From Nitrospirota bacterium (GTDB lineage: Bacteria > JACPQY01), in the NCBI GenBank assembly GCA_016180645.1, contig JACPAV010000013.1:1-64000 (forward strand): 64,000 nt of DNA. Reading direction: 5' to 3'. Position 1 is the first letter of the stretch. Each line of letters starts with the position of its first letter. A model generated the notes under the pieces. The model did not search any database. It saw only the letters and a list, made by a program, of their open reading frames with translations, and was not told the origin of the DNA. Below, in pieces: positions 6,791 through 15,500 of the stretch. The position numbers and the translations under genes were made by a program.

Positions 6791-7992
6791 GTGAAGATTC
6801 CCACCAAGTCCGGGATCTGCCGACAGGCATTCCTGATGCCTCGGGCCGCGGCGAGATTGCTTCAGCCCGGCCTGACAGGCCCGGGCTTCGCAATGACACC
6901 GGAGTGTCGTCATTGCGAGCGGAGCGAAGCAATCCCAATGGAATCCTCAGCCGCCGGGCGCGGATGATCGTCCACGACCTGCGCAACCCCCTTTCCGTCA
7001 TCCGCGGCTATCTCCAGGTCGCGGCGCGGGAAGTCGAAAGTATCGATGCGTGTAGGGGAGCAGCTTCAGCTGCTCCCAGGCAGGGAGGACCTGAAGGTCC
7101 TCCCCTACGGCTCCCGGAGCAAGCGGCATGGGGCGGCGGGGATCCCCATGGCGAATCAAATCGCCGTCCCCCATCGCCAGGAAGGCATGGGGCCATGCAA
7201 TGTCGCCGCGCCCAGGACGGCGCGGCATGGACCATGGCCCGAAGCGGAGCGGAGCGGGACGGGGGGGGTCCGCATGGCGAGTCCGATCGCCGTCCCCGAA
7301 GCGGAGCGGAGCGGGACGGGGGGGGTCCGCATGGCGAGTCCGATCGCCGTCCCCGAAGCGGAGCGGAGCGGGACGGGGGGGCCTCCGCAGAAGAGGAGTC
7401 GCTGAGAAGTTATCTAGATGGCGCGCTCGCGGCCACGACTGAACTGGACGAGATGATTCAATCCATGCTGGATCTGGCCGTCGTCGAAGAAGGATCCTTC
7501 GAGGCGAAACGCGTCGTCCTCGATGCCGCGGATCTTGTGAAGCGAATTGAGAAACGTCTTGGGCCGTGGGTCCGGCAAGAAGCCCGGGAGTTGGCGGTCA
7601 AGCCACCTGCGGGCCCAATCCACGTCCCCGCCGACCCCGTCTATCTGGAGCGGGCCGTGAAAAATCTGATCATGCACGCCGTGAGGCGGTCTCCGGTGGG
7701 AGGGAAGGTGATCGTGGAGTGCGAAACCCGGGATGGGAGCGTGGTGTTTTCCGTTCAAGATCAAGGTCCCGCCGTTTCCATCGGATCGGAGAAAGAGTAC
7801 TTCGATCCGGGGAGCGCGGAGGAGCACCGTGAACTGGGGTGGAAGGCCGATCGTGCTTTCGCCCTGGCCTGCGTGAAGAAAGTAGCCGATGGGCACGGAG
7901 GTTCCGTCGGCATCCAGTCGGGTATCGAAGGAACGAGTTTCTTTTTGCGCCTACCGGCGGAGGGGGGACCCAATGGGAATGCCAGCAAGTGA
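6787..7992 (+). CDS. atypical histidine kinase with in-frame repeat insertions
   Basis: A 401-residue soluble kinase whose recognisable domains are split by repeat sequence. Residues ~12-52 come from an R6 repeat. HisKA helix 1 (MIVHDLRNPLSVIRGY, His63) is at 60-86. Residues ~88-203 are translated R1-core, R2 and tandem R3 repeats. HisKA helix 2 (SLRSYLDGALAATTELDEM) resumes at 205. The insertion sits where the helical hairpin turns, so folding may survive. The HATPase part is degenerate: N-box-like AVKNLIMHAV, G1-like VQDQGPAV, and instead of GTGLGL a motif GWKADRAFALACVKKVA. The kinase at 15802-16491 shares this odd motif. The gene overlaps its neighbours on both sides. Confidence 0.75.
   Translation: MSEDSHQVRDLPTGIPDASGRGEIASARPDRPGLRNDTGVSSLRAERSNPNGILSRRARMIVHDLRNPLSVIRGYLQVAAREVESIDACRGAASAAPRQGGPEGPPLRLPEQAAWGGGDPHGESNRRPPSPGRHGAMQCRRAQDGAAWTMARSGAERDGGGPHGESDRRPRSGAERDGGGPHGESDRRPRSGAERDGGASAEEESLRSYLDGALAATTELDEMIQSMLDLAVVEEGSFEAKRVVLDAADLVKRIEKRLGPWVRQEARELAVKPPAGPIHVPADPVYLERAVKNLIMHAVRRSPVGGKVIVECETRDGSVVFSVQDQGPAVSIGSEKEYFDPGSAEEHRELGWKADRAFALACVKKVADGHGGSVGIQSGIEGTSFFLRLPAEGGPNGNASK
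6853..6944 (+). repeat. R6 repeat in kinase N-terminus
   Basis: CGAGATTGCTTCAGCCC at the left and GTCATTGCGAGCGGAGCGAA with GCAATCCC at the right are inverted ends of the R6 family, also found at 12382-12526 and 25168-25325. It is read in frame, giving the residues SLRAERSNP. Confidence 0.75.
7052..7109 (+). repeat. R1 core (two hairpins) inside kinase gene
   Basis: GTAGGGGAGCAGCTTCAGCT, GCTCCC, a short spacer, then GGGAGGACC-TGAA-GGTCCTCCCCTACG: the same double-hairpin design as the inner part of R1, without its outer arms. It is read in frame. Confidence 0.75.
7110..7240 (+). repeat. R2/R3 composite repeat inside kinase gene
   Basis: Contains CATGGGGCGG, GATCCCCATGGCGAATCAAA, ATCGCCGTCCC and the CCGCGCCCAGGACGGCGCGG palindrome flanked by CATGGCCC-like ends. 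These match the composite repeats at 15603-15726, 25168-25325 and 34338-34490. It is read in frame. Confidence 0.65.
7241..7380 (+). repeat. tandem 57-bp repeat, about 2.5 copies
   Basis: Unit starts at 7241, 7298 and 7355 are exactly 57 bp apart and begin GAAGCGGAGCGGAGCGGGAC. The units are near-identical, and 57 is a multiple of 3, so each adds 19 residues (SGAERDGGGPHGESDRRPR). This is a candidate variable-number repeat inside a coding region. Confidence 0.92.
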
Positions 7993-8752
7993 TTTTTCGT
8001 ATCCGGATGCCGCGAGCGATGTCGCCCCGCGCTTCCGGGTGGCGGTGGTGGACGACGACGTTCGCATCGGGCGGCTCCTGAAGGCCTTTCTGGAAGGGCG
8101 GGGGATCGAGTGCGTGCCCCTGGCCGATGCCCCGGGGCTGTTCAAGCTGCTGACCACGGAACGGATCGATGCCGTGGTGTCAGACATCGTCATGCCTGGG
8201 ATCACGGGTCTGGAACTCCTGCGATCCGTGCGGCGTATCGCTCCGCAAGTCCCCGTCGTCCTCATCACCGGTTTTCCAAGAATGGAGTTTGTTCGGGAGG
8301 CGATGAAAGAGGGTGCGGTCGATTTTCTTCAGAAGCCGGTGGACCTGGAGGAATTGGAAAAAGCGCTCGGGGCGGCGATGGAAAGCGCAGCCAAAGCGGC
8401 GGCCGCCGAAGAGAAATCCCCGCGTAGGGGCGAGCTTGCTCGCCCGCTGTCCCGTCAGGAGAAGCAACTCGCCCGGCGGGTTCGGAAGGCGATGCGGCAA
8501 AAGGAGTGGCGGGGATGGCATTGGCTGGATCGGATGGCTGTCCCGTTCCGATCGGCCGCGGAAGAGGTTCGGCTCCACCCATGGTTCTATGTTCTCGCGA
8601 TGGGTGTCGTCCTAGCTGCCAGCATGTTGACGCTCACCGGCATGAATACCGTCGTCGGAACGGCGCGTCGGCCGGGGATGATGGAACTTCTCGAACGCGC
8701 GGTGACGGCATTGGAAGAGGACAACCGGCTGGACCGTCAGAATCCGAGGTGA
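7973..8752 (+). CDS. membrane-tethered receiver (REC-TM), first copy
   Basis: A 259-residue protein. Residues 21-135 are a receiver with pocket DDD27-29, phosphoacceptor Asp71 in AVVSDIVMPG and Lys121-Pro. A basic, probably helical linker (~137-200) contains a repeat-derived stretch (RRGELARP). One transmembrane helix follows at ~203-223 (WFYVLAMGVVLAASMLTL), then a short tail LLERAVTALEEDNRLDRQNPR. The paralogue at 17450-18139 has the same order and nearly the same tail. The ATG at 7973 follows GAGGGGGG and lies inside the end of the kinase gene (20-nt overlap), so kinase and receiver are probably partners. I know of no named family for this design. Confidence 0.8.
   Translation: MGMPASDFSYPDAASDVAPRFRVAVVDDDVRIGRLLKAFLEGRGIECVPLADAPGLFKLLTTERIDAVVSDIVMPGITGLELLRSVRRIAPQVPVVLITGFPRMEFVREAMKEGAVDFLQKPVDLEELEKALGAAMESAAKAAAAEEKSPRRGELARPLSRQEKQLARRVRKAMRQKEWRGWHWLDRMAVPFRSAAEEVRLHPWFYVLAMGVVLAASMLTLTGMNTVVGTARRPGMMELLERAVTALEEDNRLDRQNPR
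8424..8448 (+). repeat. short hairpin repeat in REC-TM linker
   Basis: TAGGGGCGAGC-TT-GCTCGCCCGC is a compact inverted repeat of the common 'TAGGGGCGAGC' type, read in frame as RRGELARP. Confidence 0.55.
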
Positions 8753-8761
8753 GTCAGAACG

Positions 8762-9733
8762 ATGCCCCAGGTTTCGCTTGAAGCGCGGGTAAGACAGGTC
8801 TTGAGCGAGGGAATGGACCTCCCGACGCTCCCCCAAGTGGCCGTGTCGGTTCTACAGGGAACCTCGAATGACGGCGCCTCGGTCCGCGAGGTGGCGGGCT
8901 ACCTGATGGTCGATCCTCCGCTCGCGGCACGAGTTCTGCGGGTGGTCAATTCCAATGTCTATGAACTCCGCGACAAAGTCGGCTCCATCTCTCAGGCGAT
9001 GATGGTGCTTGGACTGGAACGGATCCGCGACATCGTGTTGAGCCTGACCGTCATTCCGGCGTTCGACCTCGATCACGGACGGATCGGCCTGGATCGGGAG
9101 ATGTTCTGGCGTCACTCCACGGCCACGGCGTTTTTGGCGAGGACACTCAGTTGCGCTCTGGGGCTGCGCCGGGAAGGTGAGGCGTTTGCCGCAGGCCTCC
9201 TTCACGACCTCGGTTATCTTTTCCTCGACCATTATTTCCACCGCGAGTTGGCGCGAGCGTACGAGAAAGCCATGGTGGACCGCGTGTCACTCCTCACGGC
9301 CGAGCAGGTTCTGTTCGGCACCGACCACGCCGCGGCAGGCGGGCTGCTTGCCTCCACCTGGCAGTTTCCGGGAGGAATGGTGGATGTCCTCATCCATCAT
9401 CACCGGCCCGACCGGGCCAGAGTCGAAAAACGCCTATGCGCGATCGTTTCGCTGGCCGATCTCCTCGCCGAGCTTTCGGGAAAGGCCGGCATCGGGGAAA
9501 TCAGCGGGAGCGCCCGGTTGGAGGATCAGCCGGCGTGGCAGATGCTGAGAAAGCCGCTTTCGGAAATCGCCCACATCGGGCCGGACCAGTTCGAACGGAT
9601 CGTGGCGGACTCGATCCGTTCGGCCACCGAGTTCTTCAGCGTGATGGGGTCCGATGGTCTCCCGGGGAAGCTGAGCGCATCCGGGCCACGACTCGCCCGA
9701 TCCGCCGCAGATAGTACAGATATACATGTCTGA
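8762..9733 (+). CDS. HDOD domain signalling protein
   Basis: A 323-residue protein with an HDOD domain at ~15-215 (LPTLPQVAVSVLQ, DPPLAARVLRVVNS, SISQAMMVLGLERIRD). HD-like residues remain in LLHDLGYLFLDH and IHHHRPDRA, so unlike many HDOD proteins it may keep some metal-binding positions. HDOD proteins act as scaffolds or regulators in bacterial signalling and motility. It starts 9 nt after the REC-TM stop and its end overlaps the next kinase gene by 8 nt, which ties it to the island. No enzymatic role can be assigned. Confidence 0.85.
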   Translation: MPQVSLEARVRQVLSEGMDLPTLPQVAVSVLQGTSNDGASVREVAGYLMVDPPLAARVLRVVNSNVYELRDKVGSISQAMMVLGLERIRDIVLSLTVIPAFDLDHGRIGLDREMFWRHSTATAFLARTLSCALGLRREGEAFAAGLLHDLGYLFLDHYFHRELARAYEKAMVDRVSLLTAEQVLFGTDHAAAGGLLASTWQFPGGMVDVLIHHHRPDRARVEKRLCAIVSLADLLAELSGKAGIGEISGSARLEDQPAWQMLRKPLSEIAHIGPDQFERIVADSIRSATEFFSVMGSDGLPGKLSASGPRLARSAADSTDIHV

Positions 9734-12362
9734 CCCCAAGGCCCCCCCCAAGGCCCCCTCCAAGGCCCCCTTGGGCGCGGAGGCTGAAGGGATCCCGTCT
9801 GTGGCGCACTTGTTTGTCCTGGCCCTGCTTACCGTTTTCTTTACGGAAGTGGCCGTCATGTTCGTACTCGCCAGGACGGAGTGGTTCTCCGGATTCGTGC
9901 AGAACGCCTTGGCCGATGCCTTCCTCCTGACCTTGGTCGCATCTCCCTTTCTGGCGTATTTGATCGTTCGGCCTCTGAGATCCGCTCTCCTGGTGGAGCA
10001 GGACCGATCGGCGTTGGTGGTGAAGCATGCGCGGGACGCCATCATCGTGGCCGATGTGCGGGGGAGAATCGTCTCATGGAACCCGGAAGCGGAAGGCATG
10101 TTCGGGTACTCCGCGGGGGATGCCATAGGGAACCTGCTGACGATGGTCATCCCGGAACGGTTTCGCGCGGCGCACGAGGACGGCATGCGGCGCGCGGCCA
10201 ACAGCGTGTCGTCGGCGCTCCAGGATGGCGGCAAGCCCGTTGAAATGTGGGGAATGAAGCAGAATGGTACGGAGTTTCCGGTTGAACTCACCCTGGCGCG
10301 CGGAGGGTCCCATATTGTGGGCGTGCTGCGGGATATCACGAAGCGCAGGAAGGCCGAGGATGAATCGGCGCTTCTTAGGGATGTGGCCGTGGGAATCGCG
10401 GAGGCTGAATCCGTGGAGGACGCTTTTCGGGTCGTTTTGCGAAAGGTCATGGAGGCGACGGGATGGTCCTACAGCGAGGCGTGGAGCCTCTCGGATCACG
10501 GCGAATGGCTGGAGTGCCGGGCGGTATGGCCCATGGGCGACGATCGGTTCACTGCCTTGGAGAAAGAGGCGAGAGGGCTTCAATGCCGAATGGGGCGGGG
10601 GCTGCCGGGCATGGCGTGGGCATCGGCGGAACCGATCATGACGGAAGACCTCACCACGGATCCAGCATTGATTCGGATGAACGCTGTCACCGCGGCCGGT
10701 TTGAAAGGCGCGGTGGCGTTGCCCTCGCTTTCGGGAAACAAGGTGATTGGTGTGCTGGTCTTCTTTACGGCAGCCGGGGCGCGGCTGGATTCGGGCGAGG
10801 TGGAGAGTCTCCTTCCGATCGCGGCCCAGGCGGGGACGCTCATGGACAGGAAACGATCGGACGAGATGCTTCGGACACTCTCCGGCACGATGGCCCAGGC
10901 CGCGGACCCGATCGTCCTCACGGATCGGGAGGGAAGGATCGAATATGTCAATCCCGCCTTCGAGGAACTTACCGGTTGGAGCGGGGAGGAAGTGCTCGGC
11001 CAGACGCCCCGCGTATTGAGGTCGGGGAAGCATGATCTTCGGTTTTACGAATCCCTTTGGTCGACCATTCTGGCGGGCGGCGTTTTCCGGGGAGAATTCC
11101 TGAACAAGAAGAAGAACGGAGAACCTTACAACTACCAACAGACCATCAGCCCGGTCTTGAATTCGTCGGGCGAGGTCACGGGTTTCATTGCGACGGGAAA
11201 GGACATGACCCAGACCAAGCGCCTGGAGGGGGAGCGGGAGAGAGTGAGCAAGCTGGAGTCGGTCGGAGTGCTGGCGGGCGGGATCGCGCACGATTTCAAC
11301 AATATTCTGACGGCGGTGATCGGCAATATCTCGGTCGCCAAGCGCGAGGTGGGTGACGGGACGGACCTTCACGCGATCCTTTCCGAGGCCGAATCGGCCT
11401 CTCGGAGGGCAAAGGCCCTGACGCAACAGCTTCTCACCTTCGCTCGCGGCGGCGCGCCCGTGCGGCGAGTGGTGAATCTGGCCAAACCGATCCGTTCAAG
11501 TTCCGAATTGATGTTGTCGGGATCGAGTGCCCGATGCGAATTCAGCGTTCCGGCCGATTTGTGGCCGGCGGAAGTGGACCCAGGGCAGATCCAACAGGTC
11601 ATGCAGAATCTGGTGGCCAATGCCGTTCAAGCCATGCCGCCGGGAGGCACTGTCAGAGTGTCGCTGAGAAACGTGGAGGCCTCCGGAACGGTTGGAACGG
11701 GATTGGCGCCGGGCCGGTATGTGGAATTGGGCGTGAGCGACACGGGTTCGGGGATCGCCCCTGAACATTTGCCCAAGGTGTTTGATCCTTACTTCACCAC
11801 GAAATCCACGGGCAGCGGATTGGGCTTGGCCGTCTGCCACTCGATTGTGAAAAATCACGGCGGGCACATCGAGATCCAATCCGAGGTAGGTCGAGGGACA
11901 ACCGTGAAAGTCTGGCTGCCGGCGACCGACAAAATTCCCACACCGCATTCGCGGGCATCGGTTGAAGTGATGCGGGGGAAGGGCAGAGTGTTGGTCATGG
12001 ATGACGAGGCGCCTGTTCGCTCCGTCGCGGCCCGAATGCTGAAATCGCTTGGCTACGAGGTGGAAGTGGCGGCCGACGGGAAACAGGCGATCGAGTTGTA
12101 CTCGCGACATCTGGGCAACGGGGGATCGTTTGATGTGGTCCTGATGGATCTGACGGTTCCCGGGGGAATGGGGGGGAAGGAGGCGATGGCAAGGATTTTG
12201 GAAATCAATCCCGCGGTCACCGCGGTCGTCTCCAGCGGCTACTCTGAAGATCCCGTACTGGCGGAATTCAAGTCCTACGGTTTCCGCGGTCGTGTGGCCA
12301 AGCCATACACGCTGGAGGAACTGGGAAGGGTGCTGCATGAGGTCCAGAGGAATGTGAAGTAG
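9726..12362 (+). CDS. membrane PAS-GAF-PAS hybrid histidine kinase with C-terminal receiver
   Basis: An 878-residue hybrid kinase. Two transmembrane helices occur at ~26-50 and ~62-80 with almost no loop, so sensing is probably cytoplasmic. PAS1 spans ~95-215, GAF ~218-375 and PAS2 ~385-500. HisKA carries GGIAHDFNNILTAV with His522. The HATPase has VANAVQAM, DTGSGI, FTTK and GSGLGLAV. The receiver has phosphoacceptor Asp808 in VVLMDLTVPGGMGG and a Lys-Pro in VAKPY. The layout with 'AHDFNN' followed by a receiver is a common family of soluble relay kinases. It overlaps the HDOD gene. The following 12527-15583 gene is a paralogue in the kinase and receiver parts. Confidence 0.92.
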   Translation: MSDPKAPPKAPSKAPLGAEAEGIPSVAHLFVLALLTVFFTEVAVMFVLARTEWFSGFVQNALADAFLLTLVASPFLAYLIVRPLRSALLVEQDRSALVVKHARDAIIVADVRGRIVSWNPEAEGMFGYSAGDAIGNLLTMVIPERFRAAHEDGMRRAANSVSSALQDGGKPVEMWGMKQNGTEFPVELTLARGGSHIVGVLRDITKRRKAEDESALLRDVAVGIAEAESVEDAFRVVLRKVMEATGWSYSEAWSLSDHGEWLECRAVWPMGDDRFTALEKEARGLQCRMGRGLPGMAWASAEPIMTEDLTTDPALIRMNAVTAAGLKGAVALPSLSGNKVIGVLVFFTAAGARLDSGEVESLLPIAAQAGTLMDRKRSDEMLRTLSGTMAQAADPIVLTDREGRIEYVNPAFEELTGWSGEEVLGQTPRVLRSGKHDLRFYESLWSTILAGGVFRGEFLNKKKNGEPYNYQQTISPVLNSSGEVTGFIATGKDMTQTKRLEGERERVSKLESVGVLAGGIAHDFNNILTAVIGNISVAKREVGDGTDLHAILSEAESASRRAKALTQQLLTFARGGAPVRRVVNLAKPIRSSSELMLSGSSARCEFSVPADLWPAEVDPGQIQQVMQNLVANAVQAMPPGGTVRVSLRNVEASGTVGTGLAPGRYVELGVSDTGSGIAPEHLPKVFDPYFTTKSTGSGLGLAVCHSIVKNHGGHIEIQSEVGRGTTVKVWLPATDKIPTPHSRASVEVMRGKGRVLVMDDEAPVRSVAARMLKSLGYEVEVAADGKQAIELYSRHLGNGGSFDVVLMDLTVPGGMGGKEAMARILEINPAVTAVVSSGYSEDPVLAEFKSYGFRGRVAKPYTLEELGRVLHEVQRNVK

Positions 12363-12381
12363 GCCGGGATGGTGCGATCTT

Positions 12382-12526
12382 GGCTGAGATTGCTTCGCTT
12401 CGCTCGCAATGACGGATGGCACGTGTCATTGCGAGGCCATGGTCCATGCCGCGCCATCCTTGGCGCGGCCACATATCATGGCCCCATGCCATCCGTGGCA
12501 AGGGGAGTCCTCGACGAAGCAATCTC
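12382..12526 (+). repeat. nested R6/R2 composite repeat
   Basis: Outer arms are R6 (GAGATTGCTTCGCTTCGCTC, GCAATGAC ... CGAAGCAATCTC). Within them is an R2 unit with CATGGTCCATGCCGCGCCAT and TGGCGCGG, then CATGGCCCCATGCCATCCG. The nesting suggests that one element inserted into another. It fills the whole gap between two large kinase genes and ends one base before the ATG at 12527. Confidence 0.75.
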
Positions 12527-15500
12527 ATGAATAGAGACGGTAAGCTGACCTCGCGCCGATTGGCCGAGCGGGCGTACACGTTCCTCTCCGAGAACGCCGT
12601 GGACGTGGCGGTGGTGGTGGATGCCGAGGGGCGCGTCAAATACGTCAGCCCGTGGATCAAGCGGCTGTTCGGCTACGACCCGGAAGCGTTGATCGGAGTC
12701 AGCGGTCTGTCGGTGGTGCATCCGGACGATCACCCCGTCGCCCTCACCGCTCTCCAACAGGGTGTCCGGAAGGTCGGACCGCAACCGCTCCTCGAACTAC
12801 GCGTTCGACGGGCGGATGGATCCTTCGCACACGTGGAGGTTGCCTCCCGCAACTGTCTGGACGATCCCGAGATCAACGGATTCGTGGTCCTGTTCCGGGA
12901 CATCTCACGGTACAGAGAGGCTCAAACGGGCGCGGAGCAGCAAGAGGCGGAGCGGAAGCGACTGTTGACCGCCCTCGAAATGACGGCGGACAGCGTGGTG
13001 GTCTCGGACATCACGGGAACGATTGTCTACGCCAACAAGGCCACGGCCGCCATGTGGGGAGCGGGAAACGCCTCAGAACTGATCGGGCGTAATTCGTTCG
13101 ATCTGATCGCCCCTGAAGACATTGAGTCCGCCCTCGCCGGGATGCAGGAGACGCTCAAACGCGGGATCCTTCTCAACCGGACCTACCGGGTGGTCACGAA
13201 ACACGGCAGTCGAGTCCCCGTTGAAATGACCGCCGCCCTGATCCGGGACGATTCCGGGAATCCCTCCGGCTTCGTCGGCATCAGCCGGGACGTGACCGAG
13301 CGGGAGACGGCGGCCGCCTCCCGGCGGGAGAGCGAACTGAAATACTGGCACCTATTCGAGACGATTCCTGACGCCCTGATGATCGCAGATGCGGCGACAC
13401 GCCGGATCGTGGAGGCAAACCCGGCCGCCGAATCACTGTTCGGCTATTCCCGGGAGGAGCTTGTCGGAATGAACATGACCGGCATCTCGGCCGAACCGGA
13501 GGCCACGACCGAGGCCATCGGGGCAATTTTGGAAGGCCGGTTGTCCCGAGTTCCCCATCGGATCTTTCAGCGCAAAGATGGCAGCCGGTTCGAGGCGGAG
13601 ATCGCCGTGGGAATGTTCGAATCGGCCGGGCAGAAGTATGTCCTCGGCCACTTCAGAGACATCAGCAGCCGCCTTCGGGCGGAGGAATCGCTGCGGCTCA
13701 GTGAAGCCCGGTTCCGCAGGATGGCGGAAACGGCGCCGGATATCGTGATGGAAGGGAATCCACTGTCCGGCATCGAGTACATCAACGGCCGGGTGTTCGA
13801 CGTCCTCGGTTACAAACCCGAAGAAATAATCGGACAGATCGGATTCCTGGCGTCGAAAATCCATCCGGACGACATACCGATCTTCATCGAATCGCTCCAA
13901 ACCTTGGGATCGAAATCGGAGAAAGAGAATGCCGTATCGCAACTGCGGGTCATGCGGAAAGACGGCGGATACGTCGTTGTCGAGCTCCGGTTCACCGCCC
14001 TCTGGGACGAACAACGGGAACGCCTGCTGATTCTCCAAGCGGTTGCCCGGGACATCACGGAGCGGAAGCGCGCCGAATCGGCGTTGCAGGAAAGTTCTAT
14101 CCAGTACAGGGCGGTCGTCGGCCAGTCCCGCGATCCCATCTATATCTACGAGCCGTCCACTCTGCGTGTCATCGACGCCAACGCGGCTTTTCTCCATCTT
14201 CTGGGATACACGGGCGAGGACTGCGGCGATCTCACGCTCCCCCATTTCGTGGATCACTCCGTGGAGAGCATCCGGGGATTTCTGGAGGTTGTTCTGAAAC
14301 GGGGGTCGCTTACCATCGGGGAGCGCACGTGGAAACGGAAAGATGGGAGTCGGGTTCCCGTGCACGTTTACATCAGCCGGATCCGGAGGGAGTCGGGGGA
14401 CCTGATTTTCGTGATGGCCCATGACCTGACCGAACAGAAACGTATGGAAGCCGAACGGATCAAGTGGAGCAAACTGGAGTCCATCGGCGTTCTTGCCGGC
14501 GGGATTGCGCATGACTTCAACAACGTGCTCACCGCGGTTCTGGGCAACGTCACCTATGCGAAGCGGGACTCCGTGGCGGGCAGTGAACAGGAGGACGTTC
14601 TCCTCGAAGCGGAACGCGCCTGCCTTCGCGCGAAACATCTTACCCGGCAACTTCTGACTTTTGCTCGGGGGGGCGCTCCCATGAAACAACCGACGGACAT
14701 TGCGCGCCTCGTCGAGGAATCCGCCCGAATGGCCGGAAGCGGATCCAGAGTGAAGCTTCGGACATGGTTGGAGCCGGGCTTGAATCCGGCGGACGCGGAC
14801 CCCGGCCAGATCGGGCAGGCGGTCCAGAATCTGGTGCTCAATGCGGTTCAGGCCACGCCCAATGGGGGAGTGGTGGAGGTCCGCGCGGAAAACATCCTCG
14901 GCCGGTCGCCCCTCGAGCCGGAGTCGGGGGAGAGGCCGTTTGTGAAAATCTCCGTTCAGGATTGGGGAGAGGGGATTCCGCCGGAGCATCGCGATCGGAT
15001 CTATGACCCCTATTTCACGACGAAGCCGGGCGGAACCGGATTGGGTCTGGCCACCGTCCATTCCATCGCGCAGCGGCACGGCGGGCACCTGGAAGTGCGT
15101 TCGGAGGTGGGCGCGGGGACCACCGTTGAGATGTTCATTCCGACCTCCACGGGCATGCCGGAGCCGGTGGAATCTTCCTCGCGCGAATTGAATCGCGGGA
15201 CGGGAAGGATTCTCCTCATGGACGATGAGCGCGATGTGCGGACTACGCTGAGTCGAATCCTGAAGCGTCTGGGCTACCGGGTGCGTCTCTCGCGGGAAGG
15301 GGCGCAGGCCCTGGAGATCTACCGAGGCGCGCTCGTCCGGGGGCGAAAGTTCGATGCGGTGATCACGGATCTCACCGTGCCGGGCGGCATGGGAGGCGCC
15401 GAGCTGATCGTTCAGCTCCTCCGGATGGATCCGTCGGCACGCGCCATCGTATCGAGCGGATATTCGGGGGATCCCGTTCTTGCCCGGTTCGGAGAGTACG

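Noticed and set aside
7241-7380. CRISPR array
   Set aside because: The repeats are contiguous 57-bp units without unique spacers, lie inside a coding frame, and no cas gene is near.
13433-15088. Long open frame (551 codons) antisense to the multi-PAS kinase
   Set aside because: The plus-strand gene encodes clear PAS, HisKA, ATPase and receiver domains; the antisense frame is a high-GC artefact.
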